DNA of 64,000 nt, taken from Terrimicrobiaceae bacterium (GTDB lineage: Bacteria > Verrucomicrobiota > Verrucomicrobiia > Chthoniobacterales > JAATET01). The stretch is taken from the NCBI GenBank assembly GCA_028713285.1, contig JAQTOP010000003.1, positions 1-64,000 on the forward strand, written 5' to 3'. The notes beneath the pieces are model-generated. The model was not told where the DNA came from, ran no database searches, and was given only the letters and a program-made list of their open reading frames with translations. This document shows positions 50,772 through 60,373 of the stretch, piece after piece; position 1 is the stretch's first letter, and each line of letters begins with the position of its first letter. The position numbers and the translations under genes are program-made.

Positions 50772-51026
50772 TTAAATATAAACTGTGCATCCATATTTTA
50801 TACGTCGCGCCACTTTTATCGCAGCCTCGACATTATCGAAACGTGCCCGGCGGCATAAACGAAGAAAGGAAGGTGAGCAACTCGCGGGGTCGTTTGGCTT
50901 AATTCGGACTGATTTCTTTTCTTCTCTTGGAGCGATTGCTTTAATTCCAATCGCTATCAATGGCGTCGATGCGAGCGTGCCGAAACACGCAAGTTTGAGA
51001 AAGCCGCGTCTTGTTGCCTTGCCCAT
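50772..51026 (-). CDS. Small protein with twin-arginine-like signal
   Basis: MGKATRRGFLKLACFGTLASTPLIAIGIKAIA; upstream in same direction as the TPR-LamG-Rhs genes. Confidence 0.45.
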   Translation of the reverse strand: MGKATRRGFLKLACFGTLASTPLIAIGIKAIAPREEKKSVRIKPNDPASCSPSFLRLCRRARFDNVEAAIKVARRIKYGCTVYI

Positions 51027-51103
51027 GACAGGGAAAAGGAGTAGTTACTACATCCCAGCCTGTCAACGAGGTTTTCGAACTAAATTTTAGTTTCTATAAG
51101 TCA

Positions 51104-51916
51104 ATGAAGTTCCGCGCGTTAAGTGCCTTCTGCGCTCTTTTTTTACCGCATTTATACGGAAGCGAGATCGTATATTTCTATGCCTTGGACGCAGATTTGT
51201 CGGCGTTCAAGGCTCAGGTGGACGCCGTAGTCCCCTCGAAAAATGTTTTGGGAAGCACGGTTACGACGATGAAACTTGGAGGTCACCATATTTATGCCTT
51301 GAAGATGGGAAGCGGATGTATGCAGACAGCTGTGGCTGCGGCTATCGTTCTGTCACGGTTCCCCTGCGACTTGGCGATCTCAACAGGACCCGCCGGACGG
51401 CTATCTAATCAGCTATCCGTCGGGGAATGCGTACGAATTGCCGATGTTGTGGAGTATCAAAAAGGCAGCCAGTCGCAGGCGGGATTTGTTCTCGGCAAGG
51501 ATGCCTCTACTGTCCTTTCCCCTGAGTTTCCAATTCCCGAAGCGACGCCTCAAATGCTGAAAGACTGTCGTTCGATCCGACTCGCTTCAGGAGAACTCTT
51601 TATCGCCTCCAATGTGTTTCGCGAACGGTTACGTGAAACAACGAAAGCACAGGCTGTCGATATGAACTTGGGGGGACTTGTGAATGTTTGCGCCAAAGTG
51701 GGCGTTCCCCTCCTCGCTTGGAAGGTTGTTAGTGATTCAGCGGACAATTCTGCATCCACTGATTTTCAAGAGTTTGTAAAAAGATACAGAGGCGAAGCCG
51801 GCACAATGGCTGCCAAGCTTATCAAATTACTTCCGAAAAATCCTAATGATCCCGAGAATCATTCCAATCTCAAGTCGTTGCTCGATTCCGTTGAAACGTC
51901 TACCTGGGGAAAGTAA
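51104..51916 (+). CDS. Secreted nucleosidase/phosphorylase-superfamily protein (PNP_UDP_1-like)
   Basis: Signal-peptide-like N-terminus; LAISTGPAGRL, VDMNLGGLVNVCAKVGVPLLAWKVVSDSAD resembles MTA/SAH nucleosidase C-terminus. Confidence 0.65.
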   Translation: MKFRALSAFCALFLPHLYGSEIVYFYALDADLSAFKAQVDAVVPSKNVLGSTVTTMKLGGHHIYALKMGSGCMQTAVAAAIVLSRFPCDLAISTGPAGRLSNQLSVGECVRIADVVEYQKGSQSQAGFVLGKDASTVLSPEFPIPEATPQMLKDCRSIRLASGELFIASNVFRERLRETTKAQAVDMNLGGLVNVCAKVGVPLLAWKVVSDSADNSASTDFQEFVKRYRGEAGTMAAKLIKLLPKNPNDPENHSNLKSLLDSVETSTWGK

Positions 51917-52155
51917 TCTGCGCAATATTGAAGGCTGGGCGATCGGCACAGTTCAGCGCGTGAGGCGGTCCATCGGGCTGAGGATGCCGCCAGACCGGCA
52001 GCCCATCGCGGCCACGCGAGGCCCCAAAACTTCATTAGCGCAGATAGGGCATCCGACCTTTTCTGTCGATGAATACGGGGAATCTGGATTCTCGTAATTG
52101 CGGACTGAATCGGGGCCAGGCAGCTCATCGAGTCTCGCGCGACTCTTCTATGGCA

Positions 52156-52183
52156 CAAAAAAACCTCGGCAGTAAGCCGAGGT
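52156..52183 (-). terminator. Minus-strand intrinsic terminator-like hairpin
   Basis: ACCTCGGC-AGTAA-GCCGAGGT flanked by an A-run (T-run on minus strand). Confidence 0.55.
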
Positions 52184-52493
52184 CGACCAGGTTTCGAAAT
52201 GTGTTCAGGTTAATTCATACGAGGCGGCTAGGGATTAATCGCTTACGCGTCCCGGCTAGGGGTTAGCTGCAGTGTCTTGTTGGGCTGCTCAACGCCTTTC
52301 GATCTGTAGCGACTTATCGAAAATCCGGCTGGGGCGCCGGTCGGCCACTCGATTGCGGCAGGCGTTGCGCCAGCCAGATTCGCTGTGACGAGTGGTCGGA
52401 AATGACCGCTTCGTCACTATTTGAGACGCGCTCCTCACACACCATCTGACGGTTCCTCCGACGCCGTGTCGGAGTTCTCAAAGCCACAAAGCT

Positions 52494-52859
52494 ATGAGAA
52501 ACTTGAACGTCATCGGTCCCGAAGTCCGCCGACTGCGCAGCAGGCGAAATTGGTCGCAGAACGACCTTGCCATCAAACTTCAACTCCTCGGCATGGAGGA
52601 TGCCACCCGCTGCAAAATCTCAAAAATCGAGTCCCGGCTCGTGTGGGTCTCCGACGATGATTTGATTTATCTCGCCCGCGCGCTCGGCGTCGGCACCGAA
52701 GAGCTTTATCCCGACTACATCCGCTGCGCCAAGCAGCTCTGCCATGCAATCGGCATGTCGAAAGCCTCGCGCTTCGGGGCGTTCATCATCGGCTTGATAG
52801 GTTGCTCCCAACTGGGAGCAGCCGCTTTTCATTTCGCGCATACGGTGCCGCTCCTATGA
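52494..52859 (+). CDS. XRE-family HTH protein with C-terminal hydrophobic segment, first gene of T4SS operon
   Basis: IGPEVRRLRSRRNWSQNDLAIKLQLLGMEDATRCKISKIESRLVWVSDDDLIYLARALGV; C-terminal FGAFIIGLIGCSQLGAAAF. Confidence 0.75.
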   Translation: MRNLNVIGPEVRRLRSRRNWSQNDLAIKLQLLGMEDATRCKISKIESRLVWVSDDDLIYLARALGVGTEELYPDYIRCAKQLCHAIGMSKASRFGAFIIGLIGCSQLGAAAFHFAHTVPLL

Positions 52860-53101
52860 ACACCCCAATCTTCGCAGTCGCCCTGGATGGAGCCATGTCC
52901 GAGGGCCTCGGAATCATCTCCAAATTCCTCTTCCTCATCGCCGTCGTGGTCATCGCTCATGGCGGCTGGCAAGTCCGCACGGGCAACGCCGATATGGGCA
53001 AAATGTCCATCGTGGGCGGCCTGCTTATCGGCCTCGCCGTCGTCATCGCCGAAGCGCTGTTTCAAGCGGGCGGCCTGCCCACCATTTCGGTCGGACAATG
53101 A
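52856..53101 (+). CDS. TrbC/VirB2-like pilin subunit
   Basis: Two hydrophobic segments, LGIISKFLFLIAVVVIAHGGWQVRTGN...IVGGLLIGLAVVIAEALF; first in VirB2-3-4 order. Confidence 0.65.
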   Translation: MNTPIFAVALDGAMSEGLGIISKFLFLIAVVVIAHGGWQVRTGNADMGKMSIVGGLLIGLAVVIAEALFQAGGLPTISVGQ

Positions 53102-53421
53102 ACATCGTTGCTACGCACGCCGGCGACGATAGCGACGGCAAGATCTGGGGCATCGAGGGAATGAACATCCTGTTCATTCTCGCGGGCCTTCTTTTGAGCG
53201 TCGGTTTCGCGCTCATGCTTTCACGCCACCACGCGCCGGCGTTCAGCGTCGGCGCTGGTGCGCTGCCGTTCGTTCTCACGACCGGTTACGTCTTCGCGCT
53301 CCGGCAGGGTAAGCCGAAGTCGTTCGACACGGATTTGCTGGAAACCTTCGCCAACGGCACGGGCTGGATGCCGCCCGCCATTCAACCGCGCAATCCCCTC
53401 TCCTCTCATGCAAGCACCTAA
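53098..53421 (+). CDS. TrbD/VirB3-like small membrane protein
   Basis: Two TM segments; lies between the pilin-like gene and VirB4. Confidence 0.5.
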   Translation: MNIVATHAGDDSDGKIWGIEGMNILFILAGLLLSVGFALMLSRHHAPAFSVGAGALPFVLTTGYVFALRQGKPKSFDTDLLETFANGTGWMPPAIQPRNPLSSHAST

Positions 53422-56110
53422 CGGTTGGTTTTCGGATGACCTCGTGATTTGGAACGACCTCGATAAACGCGGATTCGTTTCCAAGGGCTTCGTTCTCGAC
53501 GTGCCAGACTTGCGGCACGCCAGCGAGCATGCCCTGGACGGCTTCTATCAATCCGTCCGGCAATTTCTACATACGCTGGACGAATCCACCCGCGTTCAAA
53601 TCCGCTGGTCGGTGGACTCTGACTACCGTGACGAATTAACGGCGTATAAAACCGTGACCGACGAACGGTGCGCCCCGGATTCGTGGGCGGCCATTTCCCG
53701 CAACGAGCGATTCAATCGGTATTGGAGGGCGATGCAATCAGGCCAGCTTCGTCGGGAGAAACTCGTCTTGTTTCTTTCCAAGCGGATTGCCGCCAATCCT
53801 CCCACTGGCGCGAGCAAGGCCATTCTCGCGGAGCACTACCGCCGCATCCTCGCGCAATACAATGAGGGATTCAGCCAGCACGGGCGCGTCATTACCTCTC
53901 TCTTCGAGCCGCATGGATGCCGCGTCACGTCCATGTCCACGGACGATTTGTTTCGCTACTACGCGACGTTCTTCAATCCCTCTTACCTCCGGCGCGACAA
54001 TTACGATCCCATCGGCCAGTTCCGCGAAGAGGAAACCATTCACCAAAATTGCTGGCACCAAGGGATGCAAGGGGGAAAGGCCTTCGGCTTTTTTTCGGAT
54101 GGGTTTTACCACAACCTCATCATTCTGAAACGGCGTCCGCAGCGCACGCGGCGCGGGATCTTCTGGGCGATCACTTCGCTGCCATTTTTAGACTATTCGA
54201 TCACGGTCAACCTGTATCCGCAGAACGTTCGCCGGGAAATCAGCCGGGCGGAGAAGTCCCTCGAGCGCGTGCGCGGCGACTACGCGGCGGAGGGCAAGCA
54301 TTCGCTCCTTACGTCGAAAGCGGTCAAGGAAGAGCGGATCAAAAATCTCGCCCAAGGGGACACGATTCCTTTCCTCTACGACTACGTAATCCATGTTTGG
54401 GACGCCTCCGAGGGCGGGCTGATTTCCAAAACCCGGCAGATCGAAACCGCCTTCGGCCAGATGGAGGACGCCCAATGCTGGACCTCCAATCTGTCGTCCG
54501 CCGCCACGACGAAAAACGTCTGGTTCCAGACGTGGCCGGGCTGGGTCTGGGGCAAATATACGCACCATGCCGACAGCGGCCTCGACGAATGGCTGGCGGA
54601 CATCCTGCCGTTTTCCTCCACGTTCACCGGACACCTCGACGGGGCCGAAGCCCTTTACGACGGGAGCAACCGGAATCTGATCGGCGTTCGCAATTTCATT
54701 TCCGGCACGCCGCAGCTTGCGGTTCTGCTCGGCATGACCCGCGCCGGCAAGTCGGCCTTTATGTGCGATCTGCTCTCGCAGACCGACCCCTACTACGACT
54801 TCACGTTGATCGTTGAGGAAGGACTGTCTTACGGCATCTGGTCGCAGGCCCAAGGCGGGACGCCCATTGTCATCCAGCCGGACGGAGACCTGTGCCTGAA
54901 CTATCTCGATACCCAGGGCGCACCGCTGACGAACCTCCAGATTACCACCGCCGCCGCGCTGGTAGCGAAAATGGCGGGCCATCCCGCCGACGAGGATAAG
55001 CGCAGCCTGCGACTGGCTCAAATCACGCAATACATCGAACAACTCTATTCCGATCGCTTCGACGAATGGATTTCCGAGGACAGCACGCGGTTGGACCTGG
55101 CGGCGCGGCACGCGATGGCGGCTCTCGCTTACAAGGCGGCGCATCTGCCGGTGTCGGCCACTTTCCTTGAGGCGTGGACCGAATTGCGCCATGCGGCTAG
55201 CGAGGATGAGCGGCAGTCCCTCATCGCGAAGCCCACCGCGGAGGACGTTTCCCGATTTATCAAATCCCCCAACACGGAACGGTATGTCCGCAATACGGCG
55301 TTCTCGTTCTTCCAGCCCACGGATTACCCGACCCACGACATGCTCCAGCAAATGATGCTGGTGGCTCCGTTCCCGGAACACGACCGCACCGAAATCAATC
55401 ATCTGGCAACCTTGCTCGCTCCGTGGAACGAGCAGCGGCTCGTCTGTGGACACTCCACGTTGTCGATCACGGGGCGGCTCGCTCACTTCGACCTGACCTA
55501 CATCCCGGAATCCAATCGGCAATTGAAGGAACTGGCGGGCTTCCTCATCGCGAACTACGGCCGTCAGCACATCATCACTCTACCGAGAGGCGCGCGGAAA
55601 CGGGTCATCTTCGAGGAGGTCGCCCGAACCCTCGACATTCCCGGCGGGGAACAGCTCGTTTCCGAGTTCTATGCGCAGTTAAGCAAGTTCTCCACCTGGA
55701 TCATTAGCATCGTCCAGCAATACAGCCGATTTCAACGCTCGGGCATTCGCCCCATCGTCTTCGGCAACGCCAAGCAGTTCTTTTTTACCCGGATGAATGA
55801 CCGGCGCGATATTGAGGATGTCGCGAAGGATATTGATTTGTCCGAGGCCACGAAGGAGGCGGTTTCCCGTTACCCTTTGCCTGAGCATCTTCCGCCTCAG
55901 AATAAGTATGCGGCTCTGACCTATTATCATTTGGACGTTCAGCAGCCTCGTTGCGGGACGATTCATAACCGCGTCTCTCCCGAAATGCTCTTCTGTTCCT
56001 CTTCGACCGGGGAGGACTTCGACAACCGGAGCCGTCTGCTCCGCAACCATAAAGACATCGTGAGCGGGATTCTTTCTGAGTCTGCCGCGCCTTCACCAAC
56101 CAAACCCTGA
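53408..56110 (+). CDS. VirB4/TrbE-like conjugation ATPase
   Basis: Walker A AVLLGMTRAGKSAFMCDLLSQ; VirB4-like VIFEEVARTLDIPGGEQLVSEFYAQLSKFSTWIISIVQQYSRF; ORF track start (53258) extended, MQAPNGWFSDD chosen. Confidence 0.85.
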   Translation: MQAPNGWFSDDLVIWNDLDKRGFVSKGFVLDVPDLRHASEHALDGFYQSVRQFLHTLDESTRVQIRWSVDSDYRDELTAYKTVTDERCAPDSWAAISRNERFNRYWRAMQSGQLRREKLVLFLSKRIAANPPTGASKAILAEHYRRILAQYNEGFSQHGRVITSLFEPHGCRVTSMSTDDLFRYYATFFNPSYLRRDNYDPIGQFREEETIHQNCWHQGMQGGKAFGFFSDGFYHNLIILKRRPQRTRRGIFWAITSLPFLDYSITVNLYPQNVRREISRAEKSLERVRGDYAAEGKHSLLTSKAVKEERIKNLAQGDTIPFLYDYVIHVWDASEGGLISKTRQIETAFGQMEDAQCWTSNLSSAATTKNVWFQTWPGWVWGKYTHHADSGLDEWLADILPFSSTFTGHLDGAEALYDGSNRNLIGVRNFISGTPQLAVLLGMTRAGKSAFMCDLLSQTDPYYDFTLIVEEGLSYGIWSQAQGGTPIVIQPDGDLCLNYLDTQGAPLTNLQITTAAALVAKMAGHPADEDKRSLRLAQITQYIEQLYSDRFDEWISEDSTRLDLAARHAMAALAYKAAHLPVSATFLEAWTELRHAASEDERQSLIAKPTAEDVSRFIKSPNTERYVRNTAFSFFQPTDYPTHDMLQQMMLVAPFPEHDRTEINHLATLLAPWNEQRLVCGHSTLSITGRLAHFDLTYIPESNRQLKELAGFLIANYGRQHIITLPRGARKRVIFEEVARTLDIPGGEQLVSEFYAQLSKFSTWIISIVQQYSRFQRSGIRPIVFGNAKQFFFTRMNDRRDIEDVAKDIDLSEATKEAVSRYPLPEHLPPQNKYAALTYYHLDVQQPRCGTIHNRVSPEMLFCSSSTGEDFDNRSRLLRNHKDIVSGILSESAAPSPTKP

Positions 56111-56116
56111 GCCCTT

Positions 56117-56425
56117 ATGAAAACCGTTATTCCGTTTGTTTCTTGTAGGAAAATAAAAGCTGTCTGTGCGGCGGTCGCGTGGTGTGCGGTCGTGACCTGT
56201 CTGCTCCCGGCGTGTGCGTCGCGCAGCCAATTCCAGAAGGGCTATGAACGCGGCGCGTCGGACACCGTGAAGCGCCAGTATTGGATTTTGCAGGATATGC
56301 AAAAACGGGACGAGGCGAAGGAGTCCCGCCCACGGCTCTCCGTTTATCGGCTGCCGGTCGTTCCCGACCCCAACGCCAAGGTCAAGACCGTCCCCTACGA
56401 CATCGCCATCCCAATTTACGAATAA
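56117..56425 (+). CDS. Small lipoprotein (VirB7/TrbH position)
   Basis: Lipobox VVTCLLPAC; located between VirB4 and TrbJ-like genes. Confidence 0.5.
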   Translation: MKTVIPFVSCRKIKAVCAAVAWCAVVTCLLPACASRSQFQKGYERGASDTVKRQYWILQDMQKRDEAKESRPRLSVYRLPVVPDPNAKVKTVPYDIAIPIYE

Positions 56426-56462
56426 ATCCACCCCAACAACTCAAACCTAACCGCCATTAGCC

Positions 56463-57335
56463 ATGAAAAAGACCGTCTTTATTACCGCATCCGCCGCCGT
56501 TTTTGCCGCTCCCCACGCTCACGCTGTTCTCGGCGTTGGCGACGTGGTGAGTGATCCTGTCGTCGAGGAAGCCACGGTTCAAAAGAACATCTTCGACCAG
56601 TTGAAATATGCCTGGGAGCAAACGCAGTGGGCCGAGCAGCTTTCCAACCTGTCGAACACGCTGACGACCGTGCGGCAGCAATTGGAAACGGCCAACCAAG
56701 TCAAACAGGCCATCGGTGATCCCGCCGCCGTCGTCGGCCTGATTGATAACGGGCTCTTTTCCAGCTACCTCCAAAAGTCAGGGATCACGGACACGTTGAG
56801 CGATCTCGCGGGTATCGCCCAGCAGGGCGCCCAATTGTCCGGGACGATCAAGGAGCTCTTTCAGCCGATCAACCTTTCATCGTGGAAAGACCTCGGAACG
56901 TCCTTCCAAGGCGTGGCTTCGTTCCGCGATCCGAGCGATCCGCTCAAGCAATATCGGGCGGTGGAAAATGCGTATTCCCGTTTTCAGGAATTGCTTCTCC
57001 AAGCTCAGAGCAAGCGGGAGACGCTCAAGGGCCAGATTGCGCAGCTCAACACGCAGTTGAAAGGGGCCAAGGACGACGCCGAGGTGCAGAAGCTCGTCGG
57101 CTCGCTTGCCACGGCGCAGACCGCGCTCGGCGATGTCGATAGCATGGTGGAGACGGCCCATAGCCAGGTCGAATCCCTGCACACCCTCAACCAGAACCGC
57201 AAGGACGAGGAGGAGGTGGCCGCCGAGGACATCAGCCGCGAGCGCAATCAAGAGTCGGCCAAGCTGGCCGCCCAAGCCGAGGCCGACATGCCCGACCTCA
57301 ACCTCCCGAACGACGATTTGCCTCCCGGATTCTAA
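56463..57335 (+). CDS. TrbJ/VirB5-like T4SS protein
   Basis: Signal peptide, FDQLKYAWEQTQWAEQLSNLSNTLTTVRQQLETANQVKQAIGDP, long coiled coil. Confidence 0.7.
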   Translation: MKKTVFITASAAVFAAPHAHAVLGVGDVVSDPVVEEATVQKNIFDQLKYAWEQTQWAEQLSNLSNTLTTVRQQLETANQVKQAIGDPAAVVGLIDNGLFSSYLQKSGITDTLSDLAGIAQQGAQLSGTIKELFQPINLSSWKDLGTSFQGVASFRDPSDPLKQYRAVENAYSRFQELLLQAQSKRETLKGQIAQLNTQLKGAKDDAEVQKLVGSLATAQTALGDVDSMVETAHSQVESLHTLNQNRKDEEEVAAEDISRERNQESAKLAAQAEADMPDLNLPNDDLPPGF

Positions 57336-57357
57336 CCGACACAACCGCGTTCCCACT

Positions 57358-58557
57358 ATGATTCCAGCACTTTCCAATCTTTACGATGCGGCGCTCGAAA
57401 TTCGCACGTTGATGATGCCGTTCGCCTTTGTGCTCTGCGTCATCGGCATCGGCGAAATGGCGTGGCGGGCCGGTTCGGACGCCCGCGCCATTCTCGGCGT
57501 CCTGGTCAAAGTCATCCTCATCGTCGGGTTGCTCGCAAGCTACCCGACGATGATGGAAAAGGGGCAGCAGGCCTTCGTGGAAATGCGCACGAAGTTCACG
57601 AATGCGCGGGATGCCAAGTTTGTGCAGCTTCTGCGTTCCCGCATCGAGAACCAGCCGTCCGATTCCTGGACGGACCTCGGCAAGATTGTTCCCGCCGCCA
57701 TCGGCATGTTTTTCCAAGGCATCGGGCGCTTCATGCTCCTCGTGCTGCGGTTCTTTCAGGAATTCTCCATCGCGGGACTCATTGCGGTTTCACCGCTCCT
57801 GATCGGATTCCTGTTCTTTTCGCCCACGCAATCCCTCGGCATCCAGTTCGGCGTCACCTCGCTCACCGTCCTCCTCTGGCACGTCGCAATTTGTCTCGTG
57901 GACATCGTGATTGTCGCCCTCAGCGATTTGCTTTTCGCGCCGATCACCACGGGCGGGCTGGTGCAGACCACGCAAAATCTGATCGTCGTCCAAAACTGGC
58001 TGCTCTTCCCGTTCATCATGGCATTCGCCGCCATCATCACGGTCTTCTTTTACCTTTCGGTCCCGTTCGTGGCCGGAGCGATCATGAAGGGAATGAGCGG
58101 CACGACCGCCGCCCTGCAGGCCGGAGTTCAAGGCACGATGCAGGCGGCAGGGCTGGCCGTGGGCGCGGGACTCACCGCGGCCGGCGCGGTCGCGACCTTC
58201 GGCGGATCAACCGCCGTGCAGGCGGCACTCGCCGGAACGCAGGCCGCCGGAGGCGCGGCCAGCGCCGCGACACGCATTGCCAGTGACGTTTCCGGCTCGA
58301 TGAGTGGCGGCGATGTTCCGCCTCCGCCGCCCGTGCCGGCCGGGGACGGCAGCGTCGCCAGTGCCGACAACCCGGCGATGGTCGCCCACCAGACGGCCCC
58401 CAATGCCTTTGCCGTGGTGGATCACGGCAAGGGGACGGTCTCCCATCATCCCGGCAGCATCGCCACGCCCCATGCGGCGCAGGCCGCTTTCAATTCCCAT
58501 GCGGCCAAGGCCCAGCCGCTTCCCCCGGATTCTCCGCTCGCCACCCGCAACACCTGA
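57358..58557 (+). CDS. TrbL/VirB6-like T4SS membrane protein
   Basis: Multiple TM segments then Ala/Gly-rich soluble C-terminus; position after TrbJ. Confidence 0.7.
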   Translation: MIPALSNLYDAALEIRTLMMPFAFVLCVIGIGEMAWRAGSDARAILGVLVKVILIVGLLASYPTMMEKGQQAFVEMRTKFTNARDAKFVQLLRSRIENQPSDSWTDLGKIVPAAIGMFFQGIGRFMLLVLRFFQEFSIAGLIAVSPLLIGFLFFSPTQSLGIQFGVTSLTVLLWHVAICLVDIVIVALSDLLFAPITTGGLVQTTQNLIVVQNWLLFPFIMAFAAIITVFFYLSVPFVAGAIMKGMSGTTAALQAGVQGTMQAAGLAVGAGLTAAGAVATFGGSTAVQAALAGTQAAGGAASAATRIASDVSGSMSGGDVPPPPPVPAGDGSVASADNPAMVAHQTAPNAFAVVDHGKGTVSHHPGSIATPHAAQAAFNSHAAKAQPLPPDSPLATRNT

Positions 58558-58565
58558 CATCGCCC

Positions 58566-59198
58566 ATGAAAATATCAGCCGTCACTTCCATCACCAACAA
58601 CCTCATCGCCGCCCGTTTCTGGATGGTGCTGGCCCTCCTCGCCGTGGGGTTCGCCGTGGCCTCTCCCTACCTGACCGTGCAGGCGATGAAGCAACGGGAA
58701 AAGGTCGTCATCCTCGATCCGGGCGGGACGCTCATTTATGCGCCGCTGCTCGGCTTCGAGGAGGCGGGCAACCTTCACGCCTACCATGCGCGTCTCGCGT
58801 GCCTGGCTTTGCTCCAACGCAATCCCATCGGGCCGGATTTGCCGGACTTGCTCAAGCGCCTCTACCTCGAAGATCCCGCTCGCAAGAAAGCCGCCGCGAT
58901 CTATCGGGCGCAAAACCCCGAGTTCAAGGAAAAGCAAATTCACCAGAAGGTCGAAGTCACCAAAATCGACATCCTCGACACTCGCAAAATCAATGACCGC
59001 TCCGGCCAGTCGTATGAGGCCGTCAGCGTTCGCGCCGAGGGCAATCTGGTCCGCACCGGCACGGTCAACAAACTCGAATTCCGCGAGCCGGTGAAATTCC
59101 AAGCCGAGTTCCTTTTCATCCGCAACCCCGACCTCCTCGGCAACGGGCGTCTCCCGCTCGTCGTGCAGGACTTCACATATTCGGAAAAGCCATTGTAA
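58566..59198 (+). CDS. VirB8/TrbF-like T4SS protein
   Basis: Single N-terminal TM segment followed by soluble domain; last gene of the T4SS run. Confidence 0.55.
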   Translation: MKISAVTSITNNLIAARFWMVLALLAVGFAVASPYLTVQAMKQREKVVILDPGGTLIYAPLLGFEEAGNLHAYHARLACLALLQRNPIGPDLPDLLKRLYLEDPARKKAAAIYRAQNPEFKEKQIHQKVEVTKIDILDTRKINDRSGQSYEAVSVRAEGNLVRTGTVNKLEFREPVKFQAEFLFIRNPDLLGNGRLPLVVQDFTYSEKPL

Positions 59199-59345
59199 CG
59201 GCGTTTAGTGTCGAAAATATCGCGTGGAATTTAGCCAACGCTCAACCGCAGGCTTTCAAAAAAGCGCAAATTAGCAGGGGCGTAGCCAAACTTCATCCCA
59301 CGCAACCTTTGGGATATTTTGTTGCCTAGGACATTGCGGATTCTT

Positions 59346-60296
59346 TCAGCGATGCACCCAAGCTTCACCAGGCAACCTTGAGAGAATTTTTGCGATCAAT
59401 TGTTTAAGTTCTTGAATGAGCGCTGTTCCATGGGAATTCAGCAAAAGATTTCTTGGTTTCCAAGCGATCGACAACTTTCGAGAAAATTCTTGTTTGGGCT
59501 CGAGCGTGAAAAACTTCCCGCTTTCTTGCGCGGCAACAAAAAAATCAGGAACAAGCGCGAGGCATCCTATGGATTTTGCAGCATCTAAAACCTGAGCATA
59601 AGAACTTCCCAGAAAAGCCGCCTTAATTTCGATGTCCCTGTCTTCGGCACTTCTACGTAACCGGTCCACGGATCGGCTTTCGGCTAATGCAGCGATTGGT
59701 AAGGTTTGGATCAGTTTCCAAGCGTCCGGCCTGACAGAGCGAATTTTAATGCCTTCGGGTATATATACTCCCAAACGCACGTCTCCGATCGTTTGAGTTT
59801 CCAGATCACCATCATTTACTACATCCATCAAAAGACCGAAATCGACCCGACCATCTTTCAGCCGCGACAGCGTCTCGTCCGTCCGGCAATTGAACAGTTC
59901 GAGAGTTATATCTGGCAGTCTGGATTTGAGTTGTGGAAGCAGGGGCAATAGAGCCCCATGTAGGACACTCTCGCCGCCCGCGACCCTCACAGTTATTGTC
60001 TTGCCTGTTTCTCTCCTTAGAAGGTTGTCCAGCGCCCGAAAATGACTTTCGGCGATCGAATGAAGCTCGGTGCCAGCAGCCGTCAATTCGAACTTCCCTC
60101 TCCTTCGATTGACCAGACGGGTGCCGAAAAATTCCTCAAGCTCTTTGATTTGCCTGCTGAATTGGCTTTGGCGATTGGGATCGCCCGGAGCCGCCTGGCT
60201 GATGCCGCTCGCGTCCACGACTGCGCAGAACGTCTTCAGACGCTCAAAAGAAAGGCCCGATCGTTGAAAAAGCGATAACATCGATGAGTCCTCCAA
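59346..60296 (-). CDS. LysR-family transcriptional regulator
   Basis: LSFERLKTFCAVVDASGISQAAPGDPNRQSQFSRQIKELEEFFGTRLVNRRRGKFELTAAG HTH plus substrate-binding-like domain. Confidence 0.85.
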   Translation of the reverse strand: MEDSSMLSLFQRSGLSFERLKTFCAVVDASGISQAAPGDPNRQSQFSRQIKELEEFFGTRLVNRRRGKFELTAAGTELHSIAESHFRALDNLLRRETGKTITVRVAGGESVLHGALLPLLPQLKSRLPDITLELFNCRTDETLSRLKDGRVDFGLLMDVVNDGDLETQTIGDVRLGVYIPEGIKIRSVRPDAWKLIQTLPIAALAESRSVDRLRRSAEDRDIEIKAAFLGSSYAQVLDAAKSIGCLALVPDFFVAAQESGKFFTLEPKQEFSRKLSIAWKPRNLLLNSHGTALIQELKQLIAKILSRLPGEAWVHR

Positions 60297-60373
60297 TCTG
60301 ACTCTTTAGTCATGATTCTGTCAATTTTTAGTATGGCGGAGTTTGTTCCGCGCTGTAGTATCCGCCAAAGTCC

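Noticed and set aside
50785-51090. 101-aa plus-strand ORF
   Set aside because: Overlaps the minus-strand Tat-like ORF; no recognizable features, though both are short and neither is certain
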